In this document: piece after piece, positions 46,351-56,911 of the stretch
How the letters are laid out: each line of letters opens with the position of its first letter
How positions within the stretch are numbered: the stretch's first letter is position 1
Source: Shinisaurus crocodilurus
Lineage: Eukaryota > Chordata > Lepidosauria > Squamata > Shinisauridae
NCBI GenBank assembly: GCA_021292165.1
Contig: CM037879.1
Span: 119,043,473 to 119,107,472, forward strand
Direction of reading: 5' to 3'
DNA length: 64,000 nucleotides
Program-made: the position numbers and the translations under genes
Notes under the pieces: generated by a model
The model's input: the letters and a program-made list of their open reading frames with translations, nothing else
What the model was told of the DNA's origin: nothing
The model's database searches: none

Positions 46351-47034
46351 TTCTGTCTTTTCCTCCTTAACAGAGTTTCTGAGGTAAGAAAAAAAGATGA
46401 AAGAGATTGTGGGAAAACACAGGAGGATTACAAATGGAAGTCATCTGACACCCCCTCCCCCATAAAATTCTGTAAATGATAACACAATAAAAGCCTCATT
46501 TGGGAGGCTCCCTAGTCTGTTAATACAAAGGGTAGGTGGTCAATGGCTGAAACAAAACTATTCCAAAGAATAGGATGCAAATAATGTGACTCAGAAGAGT
46601 AGATGTGTGAGAATAGGATATGAGGAAATGTTACAAACGGGAAACATATGTGCTATATTCTGCAATTCAATCAGTTCAGTTGTTGAGGAGCCAAACAGGA
46701 GCCAGAAGTAAAAATAGTGAGGGCTTAATGCAGCAAAAACAGGGTTTGTTCCCTGTTTCCCATGTAATGCTAATTCAGAGGAGAGGGAAATTGGTGAGGA
46801 TGAATCAGTGACAAAGGGAAGGTCCTTAAATCTCCTTAGAGATCCTTAACTTTCCCCCTCCCTGATTTTCTTCTGCAAATGCATCCAGGCCATTTAAAAG
46901 TAATACTTCCCCCAGTCAAGCTACAAAACTGAATGTAATCCCAGCTGGAGCAAAACTGGTCTTGAGGGAGCATTTTCAGGGGAGAATCAGCCTTCCAATT
47001 CTTCTCTGGCATTGCTTTGTGCTTCTGTATCAAC
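46351..47034. other. Intergenic, no gene seen
   Basis: No supported feature; short frames only. Confidence 0.4.
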
Positions 47035-47919
47035 AAAAACATAAGAGCCTTGCTGGATCAAACTAAAGTCCATCTAGTTCAGAACTCTGTTCACACAGTG
47101 CCCAACCAGCTGCCCACGGAAACCCACAAGCAGGACATGAGTGCAACAGCACCCTCCCACCCATGTTCCCCAGCAACTAGTGTACACAGGTATACTGCCT
47201 CTGATACTGGAGATAGCATATAGCCATCAGGACTAGTAGCCATTGGTAGGCTTATCCTCCATGAATTTGTCCAAATCCTTTTTAAAGCCATCCAAAGTGG
47301 TGGCCATCACTACATCTCATGGAAGTGAATTCTACAGTTTAACTATGCGCTGTGTGAAGAAGTACTTCCTTTTATCTGTCCTGAATCTCCCACCAATCAG
47401 CTTCATGGGATGACCCCGGGTTCTAGTATTATGGGAGAGGGAGAAAAATGTCTCCCTATCACTTTCTGCACACCATGCATAATTTTGTACACTTCTATCA
47501 CATCTCCCTTTTCTCACCATTTTTCTAAGCTAAGCAGTCCCAGACATTGTAACCTTTCTTCATAGGGGAGTTTCTCCAGCCCCTTGACCATTTTACTTGT
47601 CCCTTTCTGCACTTTTTCCAACTCTACAATGTCCTTTTTTTAGGTGCGGTGAGCAGAACTGTACACATTATTCCAATACAGCATAGATTTGTATGGCAGT
47701 ATGATACTGGCAGTTTTATTTTTGATTTCTTTCCTGATTATGCCCAAGATAGAATTCACCTTTTTCACAGCAGCTGCACACTGGGTTGACATTTTCATGG
47801 AGCTGTCCACCACAACCCCAAGATCTCTTTCTTGGTCAGTCACTGGTAGCTCAGATCTCATCAGAGTATATGTAAAGTGATCCCCCCCCAATGTGCATCA
47901 CTTTATACTTGCTTACTTG

Positions 47920-48084
47920 CAGGGCCGGTGCTACCATTAGGCCAACTAGGCAGCTGCCTAGGGCGCAGGGGTAAAGAGGGTGCCAGAAACACCTTGAAAA
48001 AAAATACAGTGCTCTCAAGTGGGATGGGGGGGCGCTAAATATCTGATCTTGCCTAGGGCACCAAACTGCCTTGCACCGGTTCTG
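47920..48084. mobile_element. 165-bp hAT-type element in CR1
   Basis: Ends CAGGGCCGGTGC and GCACCGGTTCTG are inverted repeats (10 of 12). Exact 8-bp duplication CTTACTTG at 47912-47919 and 48085-48092. Precise removal, with one copy of the duplication, reconnects the CR1 frame around KYKVMHIG. Relative of the 561-bp element at 59872-60432, sharing terminal CAGG-C-GG and the word CTAGGCAGC-GCCTAGGGCGC. Confidence 0.95.
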
Positions 48085-48391
48085 CTTACTTGGAACCACA
48101 TTTGCCATTTTGATGCCTGTTCTTCCAGTTTGGAGAAATCCTTTTGGAGCTCTTCACAGTCCCTTTTGTTTTAACCACCCTAAATAATTTGGTGTCATCA
48201 GCAAACTTGACCACCTCACCACTCACTCCTAATTCCTGTTCATTTATGAACAAGTCAAAAAGCGTTGGTCCCAATACAGATCCCTGTGGGATCTCACTGT
48301 TTACATCTCTCCGCTGGGGGAATTTACAATTTATTCCTACTCTCTGCTTTCAGTTTTTTAACCAGTTACTGATCCATAAGTAACTGATCTG

Positions 48392-48546
48392 TGGCTTACG
48401 CTGGCTCAGCTTGTCTGAGCATGGAAAGCTAAGCAGGGTCAGGCCTGGTTATTACTTGGATAGGAAACCCCTCCTCTAGTTTCCTGCATTGAGCAGGTTG
48501 GACTCGATGGCCTTGTAGGCCCCTTCCAACTCTATGATCCTATGAA
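48392..48546 (+). mobile_element. 5S rRNA-derived SINE with CR1-like tail
   Basis: The head is unmistakably 5S-like: CTTGTCTGAGCATGGAAAGC, TAAGCAGGGTCAGGCCTGG, TTATTACTTGGATAGGAAAC, covering the internal A-box, IE and C-box promoter region. It then changes to GGTTGGACTCGATGGCCTTG and CCCCTTCCAACTCTATGATC, which is the style of the CR1 3' end. Zebrafish SINE3 has this same composite design. Inserted in the CR1 opposite to its orientation. Confidence 0.85.
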
Positions 48547-48724
48547 ATCTCATTTTATTCCATGACTGCTAAGTTTGCTCAGGAGTCTTTGGTGAGGGAC
48601 TTTGTCAAAAGCCTTTTGGAAGTCCAAATAAACAATGTGTACACCCCTGACCACATGCTTATTGATTGTTTGCTGAGTTAATAGTTGCATCATTGCACCA
48701 GCAGCATTCTTGCTGACTCTAAAG

Positions 48725-49073
48725 CAGGGGTGAGGAGAAGGTAGATTTGGGTGATCTGCAGTAGATTGGTAAGGGTTTCTGACTCCCAATTGTCTACCAA
48801 TAGCGACAACTATAAAGCTTAACAAACTAAATTGGTGAAAAAGAATGCTTGGGGGGAAACGCGGTGTAGAATTTTGTGTGAAAGGACTTGTAATCCTTGT
48901 TCTGGTACTGATCACAAATTCCTGGGTTGATCATATACTCAGAAGCACCCTTTTCCTTAATTCTTAGCAAATGTCTACCCACCTGAGCCATTATTTTTCA
49001 CCTGGCTCTGGTTGGTGGATCTCAGAGGTAATAACAAAGTAGATCTCGCAGGCCTGAAGTCTACCCATCCCTG
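48725..49073. mobile_element. 349-bp hAT-type element in CR1
   Basis: Begins CAGGGGTGAGGAGAAGGTAG and ends TCTACCCATCCCTG; the outer 8-10 bases are inverted repeats. Exact 8-bp duplication CTCTAAAG at 48717-48724 and 49074-49081. No transposase. Confidence 0.9.
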
Positions 49074-49090
49074 CTCTAAAGAATATGGAA

Positions 49091-49480
49091 GTTCTCCTTG
49101 AGGTAAGCAGAGCTCAAGCAAGATAGGACTTTAAAAGTAGAAGCCAGCACTGGAAATGTATTGGAAAGCAACACAATTTCTTTAGAACTGGTTGCAGTCA
49201 GCTGCTGGCTAAGGAAGGGAAAGGACTATGACCTAAGAAGGTGTTGAGGCCATACTTCCCCTCCTCCTTCCAAGAAGATCCATACACTGGCTTCTAACAA
49301 AAAAAGCTTTATTAGTACAGAGGCCAGCTAGCAAACTCAGAATCTGTACCAGATCCTCCTCTGAAGGAAGAGTGGGCCCAATCCCTACAGAAGGCTTGTT
49401 TCCTTCCCACCGCCAACAACAGGACTGTCTACTGCATGCACAGACTCTCTCTGCTGGATCATCAGGGCTACTATATATAA
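49091..49480. other. Intergenic, no gene seen
   Basis: May include residual CR1 5' sequence just right of 49081; otherwise nothing identified. Confidence 0.35.
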
Positions 49481-49487
49481 AATGGAT

Positions 49488-49925
49488 CTAAGACAACAAA
49501 GAGTTTTGTGGCACCTTAAAGACTAATGGATTTATTCTGCCATAAGCTTTTGTCAACACTGTCCACTTCATCAGATTCATGAAGTGTTAACCTCAGATTG
49601 GCAGATCTATATACACATACTGGGGTACAGGAGATGTAAACTGTGTTGTCAGAGGGAACTGAATGCAAAAAGCACAGACAGTGATGATTAGGTACCTTCA
49701 CAGTTGCCTTTCACAAATGTTGGGTGATTACATGGACATCATTGCAACAGTGAACTGATTAACATATATAGTTGATAAAAAAAACTTTGTCCTTTTTCAA
49801 ACCACTGGAAATAGAGCTGAATCTCTTGATGAATAGTTCTTCAGCAGTTTCACATTGCTAACAAAGACAGACCAGCTCTGTTGTTTTGCTGTAAAAGGCT
49901 AACATGGCTACTGCTCTAGAAAATG
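49488..49925 (-). repeat. Dispersed sauropsid repeat, unclassified
   Basis: AGAGTTTTGTGGCACCTTAA, AGACTAATGGATTTATTCTG, CATAAGCTTTTGTCAACACT, TCCACTTCATCAGATTCATG at the left and AAAGGCTAACATGGCTACTG at the right resemble a repeat common in turtle and other reptile genomes, here antisense. Class not determined. Confidence 0.5.
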
Positions 49926-50235
49926 AATCAACGGGTCAGTTCACATGACACAAGAGCCCACTATGGGTTATTTAACCCATGGGGAGGCTGTGATGCATGC
50001 AGGGTGCATGCAGCCACCATTTTACATATCCAACCGCCACTTGGGGTTGTTGTGTCATGTGAATTCGGCAAGCATGGGTTATGCAAGACCATGGGTTATA
50101 TGAGAGTTGTTTAACCATCACATAACCCATGCTCACCAGGTTCACATGACATAACCCTTGAGTGGGGGTTGGATATACAAAGTGGCACCCATAGGCACCA
50201 TGGCTCATCATGCCATGCCATGTCATGCAAACCAG
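49925..50235. repeat. AACCCA-type palindromic repeat, best copy
   Basis: Left end GTTCACATGACACAAGAGCC and internal AGGTTCACATGACATAACCC are related; the body carries TATGGGTTATTTAACCCATG, GCATGGGTTATGCAAGACCA, TGGGTTATATGAGAGTTG, CATCACATAACCCATGCTCA. Multiple nested inverted repeats of TGGGTT and AACCCA; non-coding. Confidence 0.65.
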
Positions 50236-51166
50236 GTGTATGAGTAATTGTTAAAAAAAAATGAAGGGTTTTTAAAAACACAAATGAACACTAGTGTCAT
50301 TTTGATGAATAGTCTATATGGCCCAATGTCTGGCATCCTGGGCAGTCAGCACAAATTTCAAAATAAAACAATAAAAAGACACTTTGAAGTGCAAAGCAAT
50401 CAGAGTGAAAGATGAAGCTCTCGCAGAATGGATCATAGAGGCTAATGGGATTTTTAAGCATTTACTGTATGCTTGAAAATATGCTAGACAAATATTTAAA
50501 GAAAGCAGTGATTTAGAAAACAAAATAATTGTCTATCTAACTTATCTCCTTTTGTATTAATAAAAGGGTGACAATTATTTTGGATGACAGCAATGAAATG
50601 AGGGAAATAAAGCAATAAAGTTACATAGAGATCCAAGAGATTCTCCAAAAATGTCATACAGGCTATCCCATGACCTTGTTCATCTTTGTCTTATTTTTAC
50701 TTTTCTCCAACCATTTTAAGGTAGACTTTCCTTTTGAAATAAAGCTAAAAATACAGGGGAAGAAGAGACAACTGCATAACAATACAACAGGTTAACTAAG
50801 AGAAAAGGGGGGAAGAAAGCTAATGTGATTACTGGCCAGCGATGTCAGCCATATCCTTTGTTAGGAAAATTGTTAATGACCCAGTATATTCAGGGAATGC
50901 CTTTATTGAACTAATTATTAGGAGATGGTTCCTTGTTGCAGAAGATTGTTCTGGAAAGCTTGCAATACAAGAGCCATTAAACTTTGGGGAAGGTGATTCA
51001 ATCTAAGGCTGGGACTTAAGTTCTTTGTGTGAAACAAACTTCAATTTAGTGGGTGACTGTTATATCCATATTTGGTGGTTCCATGTGTGTGGAATGTTAG
51101 CATTGTTTTTACAGAAAAAAGCAGATCTAATGTGAGATAGGCTTTCTGCCTTTGGAGGGCTGCATG
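50236..51166. other. Intergenic, no gene seen
   Basis: AT-rich, no supported feature. Confidence 0.4.
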
Positions 51167-51174
51167 CCATAGCC

Positions 51175-52095
51175 CAGTGATGGCGAAACTATGGCACGGG
51201 TGCCACAGCTGGCATGCAGGGACCTCTCTGTGGGCACTCGAGCCATTGGTCACCAGATCGCGAAAGACCGTCCCCTTCTGCAAAACACTAATGATCTTGT
51301 TCTTTCTCACAGTGTGGAACAGAATGATTTTATTCTAGAATTCCTGTTACAGAATTCTTTTCTACATTGTTATCACATTTAAAAGATTTTGAAGAATGAT
51401 GCACAGAGCATGACTTGGATGTAAAGCCCTAACGGTTGACCTGAGTGCTGCATGTGTTGCTCTCAAACTAACGGAGTATGAGCCAAGGTTTGACAAATTA
51501 TCAGCATGCATGCAATACCCAAAATCACATTAATTGTGCAAAAGCATGGCCAATGCAAACTTTTACCTAATGCAGTGTTTGCAGTCCAAGACATAAAGTG
51601 TTTAAAATGTGTTAAGCACGTTTAGTTTTCTTGTTTATCTTGCTCATCCTAGTACAGGTTGACTTTTACTTTTACTAATCCGACACCTGTAGAAGCAGGG
51701 AAAGGACCCGGGGTAACGCTTGCCCCATACAATTTCAGTCTGGCATATAATCATATTACAAGTTGAGAATCCCTTATCCAAAAATACATGTGCCTAATTA
51801 TATTAAAAGTTTGTATAAATTCCCTTCAGGCTATGTGTACAATGTAGTACTATAATAATTTTTTGAGTTGATTTTTTCCCCCAACAAAAAACTGTTTGTA
51901 TCATTGAAAGCTCTGTTGTTGTGTTTTTCTTTAAAGACAAAATATGTTAATTAGTTCGGACAACTGTATGAGTTGTTTTTCTAAAACTAAAACCTCGGTA
52001 TTCAGGTTTAATTGCAGTGTTGGCACTTTGAAATAAATAAGTTGGGTTTGTGTTGCAGTTTGGGCACTTGGGCTCAAAAAGGTTCGCCATCACTG
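51175..52095. mobile_element. 921-bp hAT-type non-autonomous element
   Basis: Terminal inverted repeats CAGTGATGGCGAAACTATGG and its counterpart AAAAGGTTCGCCATCACTG (CAGTGATGGCGAAC core exact). Exact 8-bp duplication CCATAGCC at 51167-51174 and 52096-52103. The longest frames inside are under 90 codons and show no transposase signature, so it is a deletion derivative or unrelated passenger. Confidence 0.93.
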
Positions 52096-52103
52096 CCATA
52101 GCC

Positions 52104-52429
52104 CATCAAGATTTAGAGGACACGCCGGTCCAAAAACTAGACAAGAACTTTATTATCTCTTATAAACAAAAATAGAACAACATGAAGAAACTTCTGACTC
52201 CATCCACCCAGATACAACTAAGTCCAGTACCACCTAGTGACTAAAGTATATAATGACATATAGAGGCTCTTTAAATCAGCAGGATTTTTTGGTAAAGGAA
52301 AATATTTTGCACAAGGCTCTAGAACTGTAGGATATTAGGCCAAATCAGGGAACAGAAATGAAGATTAAATAATTTGAGTAGGCTCTGTTTTTTCTTCTTA
52401 CCCCAGGAAATTTGACACAATGTGAATTA
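52104..52429. other. Intergenic, no gene seen
   Basis: No feature. Confidence 0.4.
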
Positions 52430-53050
52430 CACATACATACATACATACATAGGCGATCACTCATGACCGAGTAAGATTGTCTTCCAGGATAAAATTACAA
52501 AAAGAAAATTTTAAAAGAGGAAATTCTAAAAAATTGTGTAGACTCTAGCGATGGGTCTGTAAGTGACTGTGGAGGCCAATTCTAGATCCACACAGCTTCC
52601 CACAATGAGGACACAGGTTACCAGACGGAAGATGGTCCTATAAAGGATTCGTTTGATGTGCTTTTTGCTTAGCACATTTCTCCCTTTCAAGGTGCAAGGT
52701 GAAAGGGAGAAATGTGCTAAGCGAAAAGCACGTCAAACGAATCCTTTATAGGACCATCTTCCATCTGGTAACCTGTGTCCTCACTGTGGGAAGCTGTGTG
52801 GATCTAGAATTGGCCTCCACAGTCACTTACGGACCCATCGCTAGAGTCTACACATTTTTTTAGAATTTCCTCTTTTAAAATTTTCTTTTTGTAATTTTAT
52901 CCTGGAAGACAATCTTACTCGGTCATGAGTGATTGCCTATGTACGGTATGTGTATTGTGAAAGGCCAACCTCCAGTTAGAGCGTTCATTGGCCAGAGCTT
53001 CCCAGTTCTTGATGTTTATATTACATTTTTTTAGATTAGCCTTAAGATTA
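52430..53050. mobile_element. Fold-back of Ingi/Vingi LINE 3' end (three pieces)
   Basis: Left arm 52452-52689 is the LINE 3' end on the minus strand. Right arm 52700-52940 is the same 3' end on the plus strand, separated by the 10-bp spacer AGGTGCAAGG. A third piece, 52957 to about 53050, is minus strand and equals about 34504-34590 of the long copy. Both outer arm ends run into (ATGT)n-like tails. Both arms share an extra stretch of about 21 nt (left 52491-52517, right 52873-52898) absent from the two other copies. The right arm keeps the zinc finger codons CPHCGKLCGSRIGLHSHLRT with an in-frame TAG upstream (52747-52749). Confidence 0.92.
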
Positions 53051-53985
53051 ACATGAATTGTACCAGGATGGTGTCAATAGCAAAGATTCCACCCCCCCTT
53101 TTTTCTTTAATCCATTTTATGCAGTATGTGACAGATGAAACCAGCTGCTCACATCTGATTTTTACAACTTCTGCACATAATCTTCCTTCCTCATGTTATT
53201 TTAAAGTTACTTCTTAAGATGAAGAAGGGAATGCTTCCAATATGCAATGCTATAACATATTATAAAATTTGCAGAAGGATGACCTTTTAGAGGTCTAGAA
53301 ATGTGCTATCTTCACTGCCACCTACTGGGAAATGTCATCCTATTAATCTTATTGCCTTGTTTCTGAGCACAACTGCTAATAAAAACATCTCTCCTATTAC
53401 TGTTAGTATTGAACTGAACGGGCTGGGCTTTATGCTGATTTACTCAGGTCTTTTTTTGTTATTATTATTATTTTAATCACAGCTCCTTTGTAAATTCCAA
53501 TGGCCAATATATCACATCCCATATAAAGGCCAAAAAGATGTTGCACTAATTCCATCAGAAAATCTCCTGGCTGTTTTCCCCACACAGCACTAGACATCTG
53601 GTAAGAAAGTGATACCATTGCAGCCTAGTAAATGCCTTTGAATCTCAATATTTTTTATTATAGCATTAGTTTCTCCAGGTGTAGCCATGCTACATGTGAG
53701 AGTCATAAGAAATGGCCAGATTTACTTGAAGACTGTGTCTGAAATGCATCACATTCCAAGTAGATTTTGTGTTGATTTGGTTGGCTTTTTTAATGCACAT
53801 TTGTGTTGCAACATCTCTTCCTATTGATGTACCCATTTCAAATTTATATTTCTAAATCCTGTAACTGCAACTGTTGGGTTATGTTATGATAACTCAGATG
53901 CGAAATTACAAAGAACAATTCATCAAGAGATTCAGTTCTTGAGATGCATGATTAGGGTTTGCTTCTTTGTCTCACTGACCTAGTT
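53051..53985. other. Intergenic, no gene seen
   Basis: No feature; (ATT)n at 53458-53474. Confidence 0.4.
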
Positions 53986-53989
53986 TGCA

Positions 53990-54235
53990 CATAATGCTAA
54001 TCCACGGGTTGTTGAATTCTGGCTTGTCCATGATGTGCAAACCCAGCCATGCTAACAAACCATGGTTTGTTAACCATGAACAACCCAGAAATAGAAACTG
54101 TGGTTTGTTGTTGGGTTGTGAACTTTGGGTTGTTTAACCCATGGGTTGTCATTACATGTAAGCCCAGAACCATGGGTTGTTTATGGGTTGTTTTCCTAGG
54201 CTACAGAGGTGGCAGGCAAGAGTGGGATTAAAAAC
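53990..54235. repeat. AACCCA-type palindromic repeat
   Basis: Starts near GTTTGCACATAATGCTAATC. Carries AACAAACCATGGTTTGTTAA (a perfect palindrome core), TGAACTTTGGGTTGTTTAAC, CCCATGGGTTGTCATTACAT and CCATGGGTTGTTTATGGGTT. Ends beside an (AC)n run at 54240-54265. Confidence 0.65.
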
Positions 54236-55200
54236 CCAACAACACACACACACACACACACACACCAGCCACTCTACATGCTGGTATTCTCTTTCTCCAA
54301 GTAATCCAGCAAAATGATATGTATCATTTTGGATATTCTGTATATCATAATTCACTTTATATAGCTAACAATATTTGACCAGCATTGGATTACCTCTGGG
54401 CATGAGAACCAAGTATGTAAATATATTCTTCTGATGCTATATCTGTTCCTACAGTTATTGGGATATTTCTTGTTAATATGACACATTTTTACCTGGTTAT
54501 TATACATTGACATTGGTGGATGGTGAAGAAAGGAGGGATGAAATCCAAATATTTGTATGTATTTACTGATTCCTTGCTTGCTCCACTTCCATTGCCCATT
54601 TCATTGCATGTCATGGTTGCTTATTCCCAGTGAACCCAGACGTTTGCACAGAAATGAAATGACACCTTTGAAGTAAGTATGTGAGCTAGCTACTAAGCTT
54701 TCAAAACATATGTATACTGCCTTTCTATAGAAAGTATAACTAAGCTGGCTTACCAATCATAATACATTTATCAAACAGTAATAAAATAACAGTTAAAATG
54801 GCCAAAACACAGTTGCAACACAAAACTATGAAATGAGACACATTTTAGATGGTGACTTCTTATTGTATGTTTCTATTTATTTATTTTCTCACATTTTTGT
54901 CACCCTTGGCCTCCAAGGAGTGTGGGATATCATACCTAGGGGTTCTTCCATTTAATCTGCATAAGAACCATATGAGATAGGCTGAGAGAGAACAGCTGGG
55001 CCATTCAACAAACTTTGTGGCTGAGTGGGAATTTGAATCTAGGCTTCTTTATAATACAAGTCCATATTATTTATTTAAAACATTTTTACCCTCCTCTCCA
55101 GCTGAGCCTAGAGTGGCTAACAAAGACCAGTAATAAGACTGTCCCTGCCCTCAAGCTTTCAATATAGTTCTACCTGCTGCTATATCTCACAAAGATATCA
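54236..55200. other. Intergenic; weak LINE tail near 55080-55180
   Basis: (AC)n at 54240-54265. About 55080-55165 (CAGCTGAGCCTAGAGTGGCT, GACTGTCCCTGCCCTCAAGC) resembles an inverted LINE 3' tail. About 54880-55050 resembles a decayed SINE. No gene. Confidence 0.4.
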
Positions 55201-55203
55201 CTG

Positions 55204-55425
55204 AGAGCCAGTGTGGCGTAGTGGTGAGAGTGTTGGACTGGGACTCGGGAGATTCGGGTTCTAGTCCCCACTCGGCCATGAAACTCACTGGGTGACTTTG
55301 GGCCAGTCACTGACTCTCAGCCTAACCTACCTCACAGGGTTGTGGTGAGGATCAAATGGAGAGGAGGAGGAGGATTATGTAAGCCGCCTTGGGTTCCTTT
55401 CAGGAAAAAATATACACAAATATAT
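55204..55425 (+). mobile_element. tRNA-like SINE, full length
   Basis: Head GAGCCAGTGTGGCGTAGTGG, B-box-like GGTTCTAGTCCCC, CTCGGCCATGAAACTCACTG, ACTTTGGGCCAGTCACTGAC, CTAACCTACCTCACAGGGTT, and the 3' end GATTATGTAAGCCGCCTTGG, GTTCC. Pol III-type promoter spacing. The best-preserved forward copy in the window. Confidence 0.88.
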
Positions 55426-56863
55426 GTGCAGGATGTAATGACAACACAGCACTGGGATGATATATTGCTGACATTTTCCATGAATAACCTAAATGTTTTG
55501 CCTAGCTACAGTATATCCCTTTCACATAATGAGAATGTGGAGTTGCAAGTCCATGTAACACTGCTGTAGAACAGGGTTGGGTAATGTGTGGCCTGCAGGC
55601 TGCCTGCCGATCCAGCTTCCCCCATCCCAGCACTGTGGTTCCTGCCACTCTGAATTTTTTTAAAAAATTACAAAATTGGCATCCGTAGTGGCTACGGCCC
55701 ACCAAACAGCCAAATTTAGCTTGTTTGCAATCTAAATTTGGCCTGTTAGGCACTCTGTAGCCACTATGGGTTGTAAACAAACTAAACAAACAAAAACAGG
55801 GGCACAAAACAGGCATTTTTCTGGTCAATTGGCAACTATATGCTCTGCTAGCTCTCAACTACTGAGACAGGAAAACTGAAATGCAGTCACACTTAGAAAA
55901 AGTTTAACAACTTACCATCCTGATACCTAGTCACTTGCATTTAAAGTTGTACAAAGCATTTTCCCATTAAAAACTCATGGTACAATTAGAGAAACACTAA
56001 TATTACAATAAAAGAAAAAATGTTCTCAGAATGCCATTTAACTCCTTTGGCTTGGATGGAGTTGTGCCAAAATACTCCAGCTGGAATATCAGGCCAAGAT
56101 TAAGAATTAATCAAAGAAGAGGCATGATTTGTACAAGAGCTGTTAGAGTTGTATAGGTCAGCTTTAATTCTAGTTTTAAAACTATTTTCAATTTCACCAT
56201 GCATGTCTTTTTTTCAAGTATGTATGCTAATTGTATCAAATTCCCCAATTATCTGGTGCTCTTGGAAGGTACATACAGGGTTGTTATGATCTAGGGTGAA
56301 AATAAAGTATTCATTCATTGTTTCATCCACTTTGGAAGATTGTTGTCCAGGAACAGGCATGCATTAACCTATTAAAAATGTACCTTACACAATACCCCGG
56401 GTATGAATGACCTTGATCCTTGTCAGAGCCCAATTGTTTTGTTTGTAATCTCACAACGGTTGCTTGGACCAAAGTTCAATAGAACCAAAGTTCAATGGAC
56501 CAAAGTTCAATTTATGAGCCAGGAACATGTTCATAGCTATGTATGTATTATAACATATATAATAATACATGATTTGGATAGTTATAAAATAAAGGGCCTC
56601 TGGATCGGTATAGCTTACACCTAATTTCCAGTCACTGAGGGCTAGCTTGTATATGTAACAATGTCCTGTAGAACAGGGGTGTGCAGCCTGTGGTCTGTAT
56701 GAAGGCCTGATTATCTGCAGTCCCCAGAGCTATCCTCTCTCCTGTTCTTTTTCTTTCTTTCTTTTTTTGCTATTATTGAATTCTGTCCGCATTCTTGCCG
56801 CTACTCTTCATATACTCTCCCTCTTTAATCTAGTTCCAAGCACTTCCACTTCTCTCCCCCGCC

Positions 56864-56911
<48 letters not shown>

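Larger units (their letters stand above)
47036..49090 (-). mobile_element. CR1 LINE, minus strand, with three nested insertions
   Basis: A clear CR1 element read from high to low coordinates. RT motif A is at about 48620-48570 (VYLDFQKAFDKVPHQRLLSK). The motif C region is at 48274-48086 (LFDLFIN..., GEVVKFADDTKLFRVVKTKG). Then come TLMRSELPVTDQERDLGVVV and DSSMKMSTQCAAAVKKVNSI (47891-47640), [20 protein letters not shown] (47520-47332), and a 3' UTR ending near 47036 with the inverse of CTTATGTT. 5' truncated. Interrupted by 47920-48084 (hAT), 48392-48546 (5S SINE) and 48725-49073 (hAT). Frames are broken by stops. Confidence 0.9.

Noticed and set aside
48392..48546. 5S rRNA gene
   Set aside because: Only the promoter-containing part resembles 5S; the 5' and 3' thirds do not, and a CR1-like tail follows. 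It is a SINE.
55571..56700. hAT element between the two GAACAGGG left-end-like words
   Set aside because: No inverted right end and no 8-bp duplication could be found.
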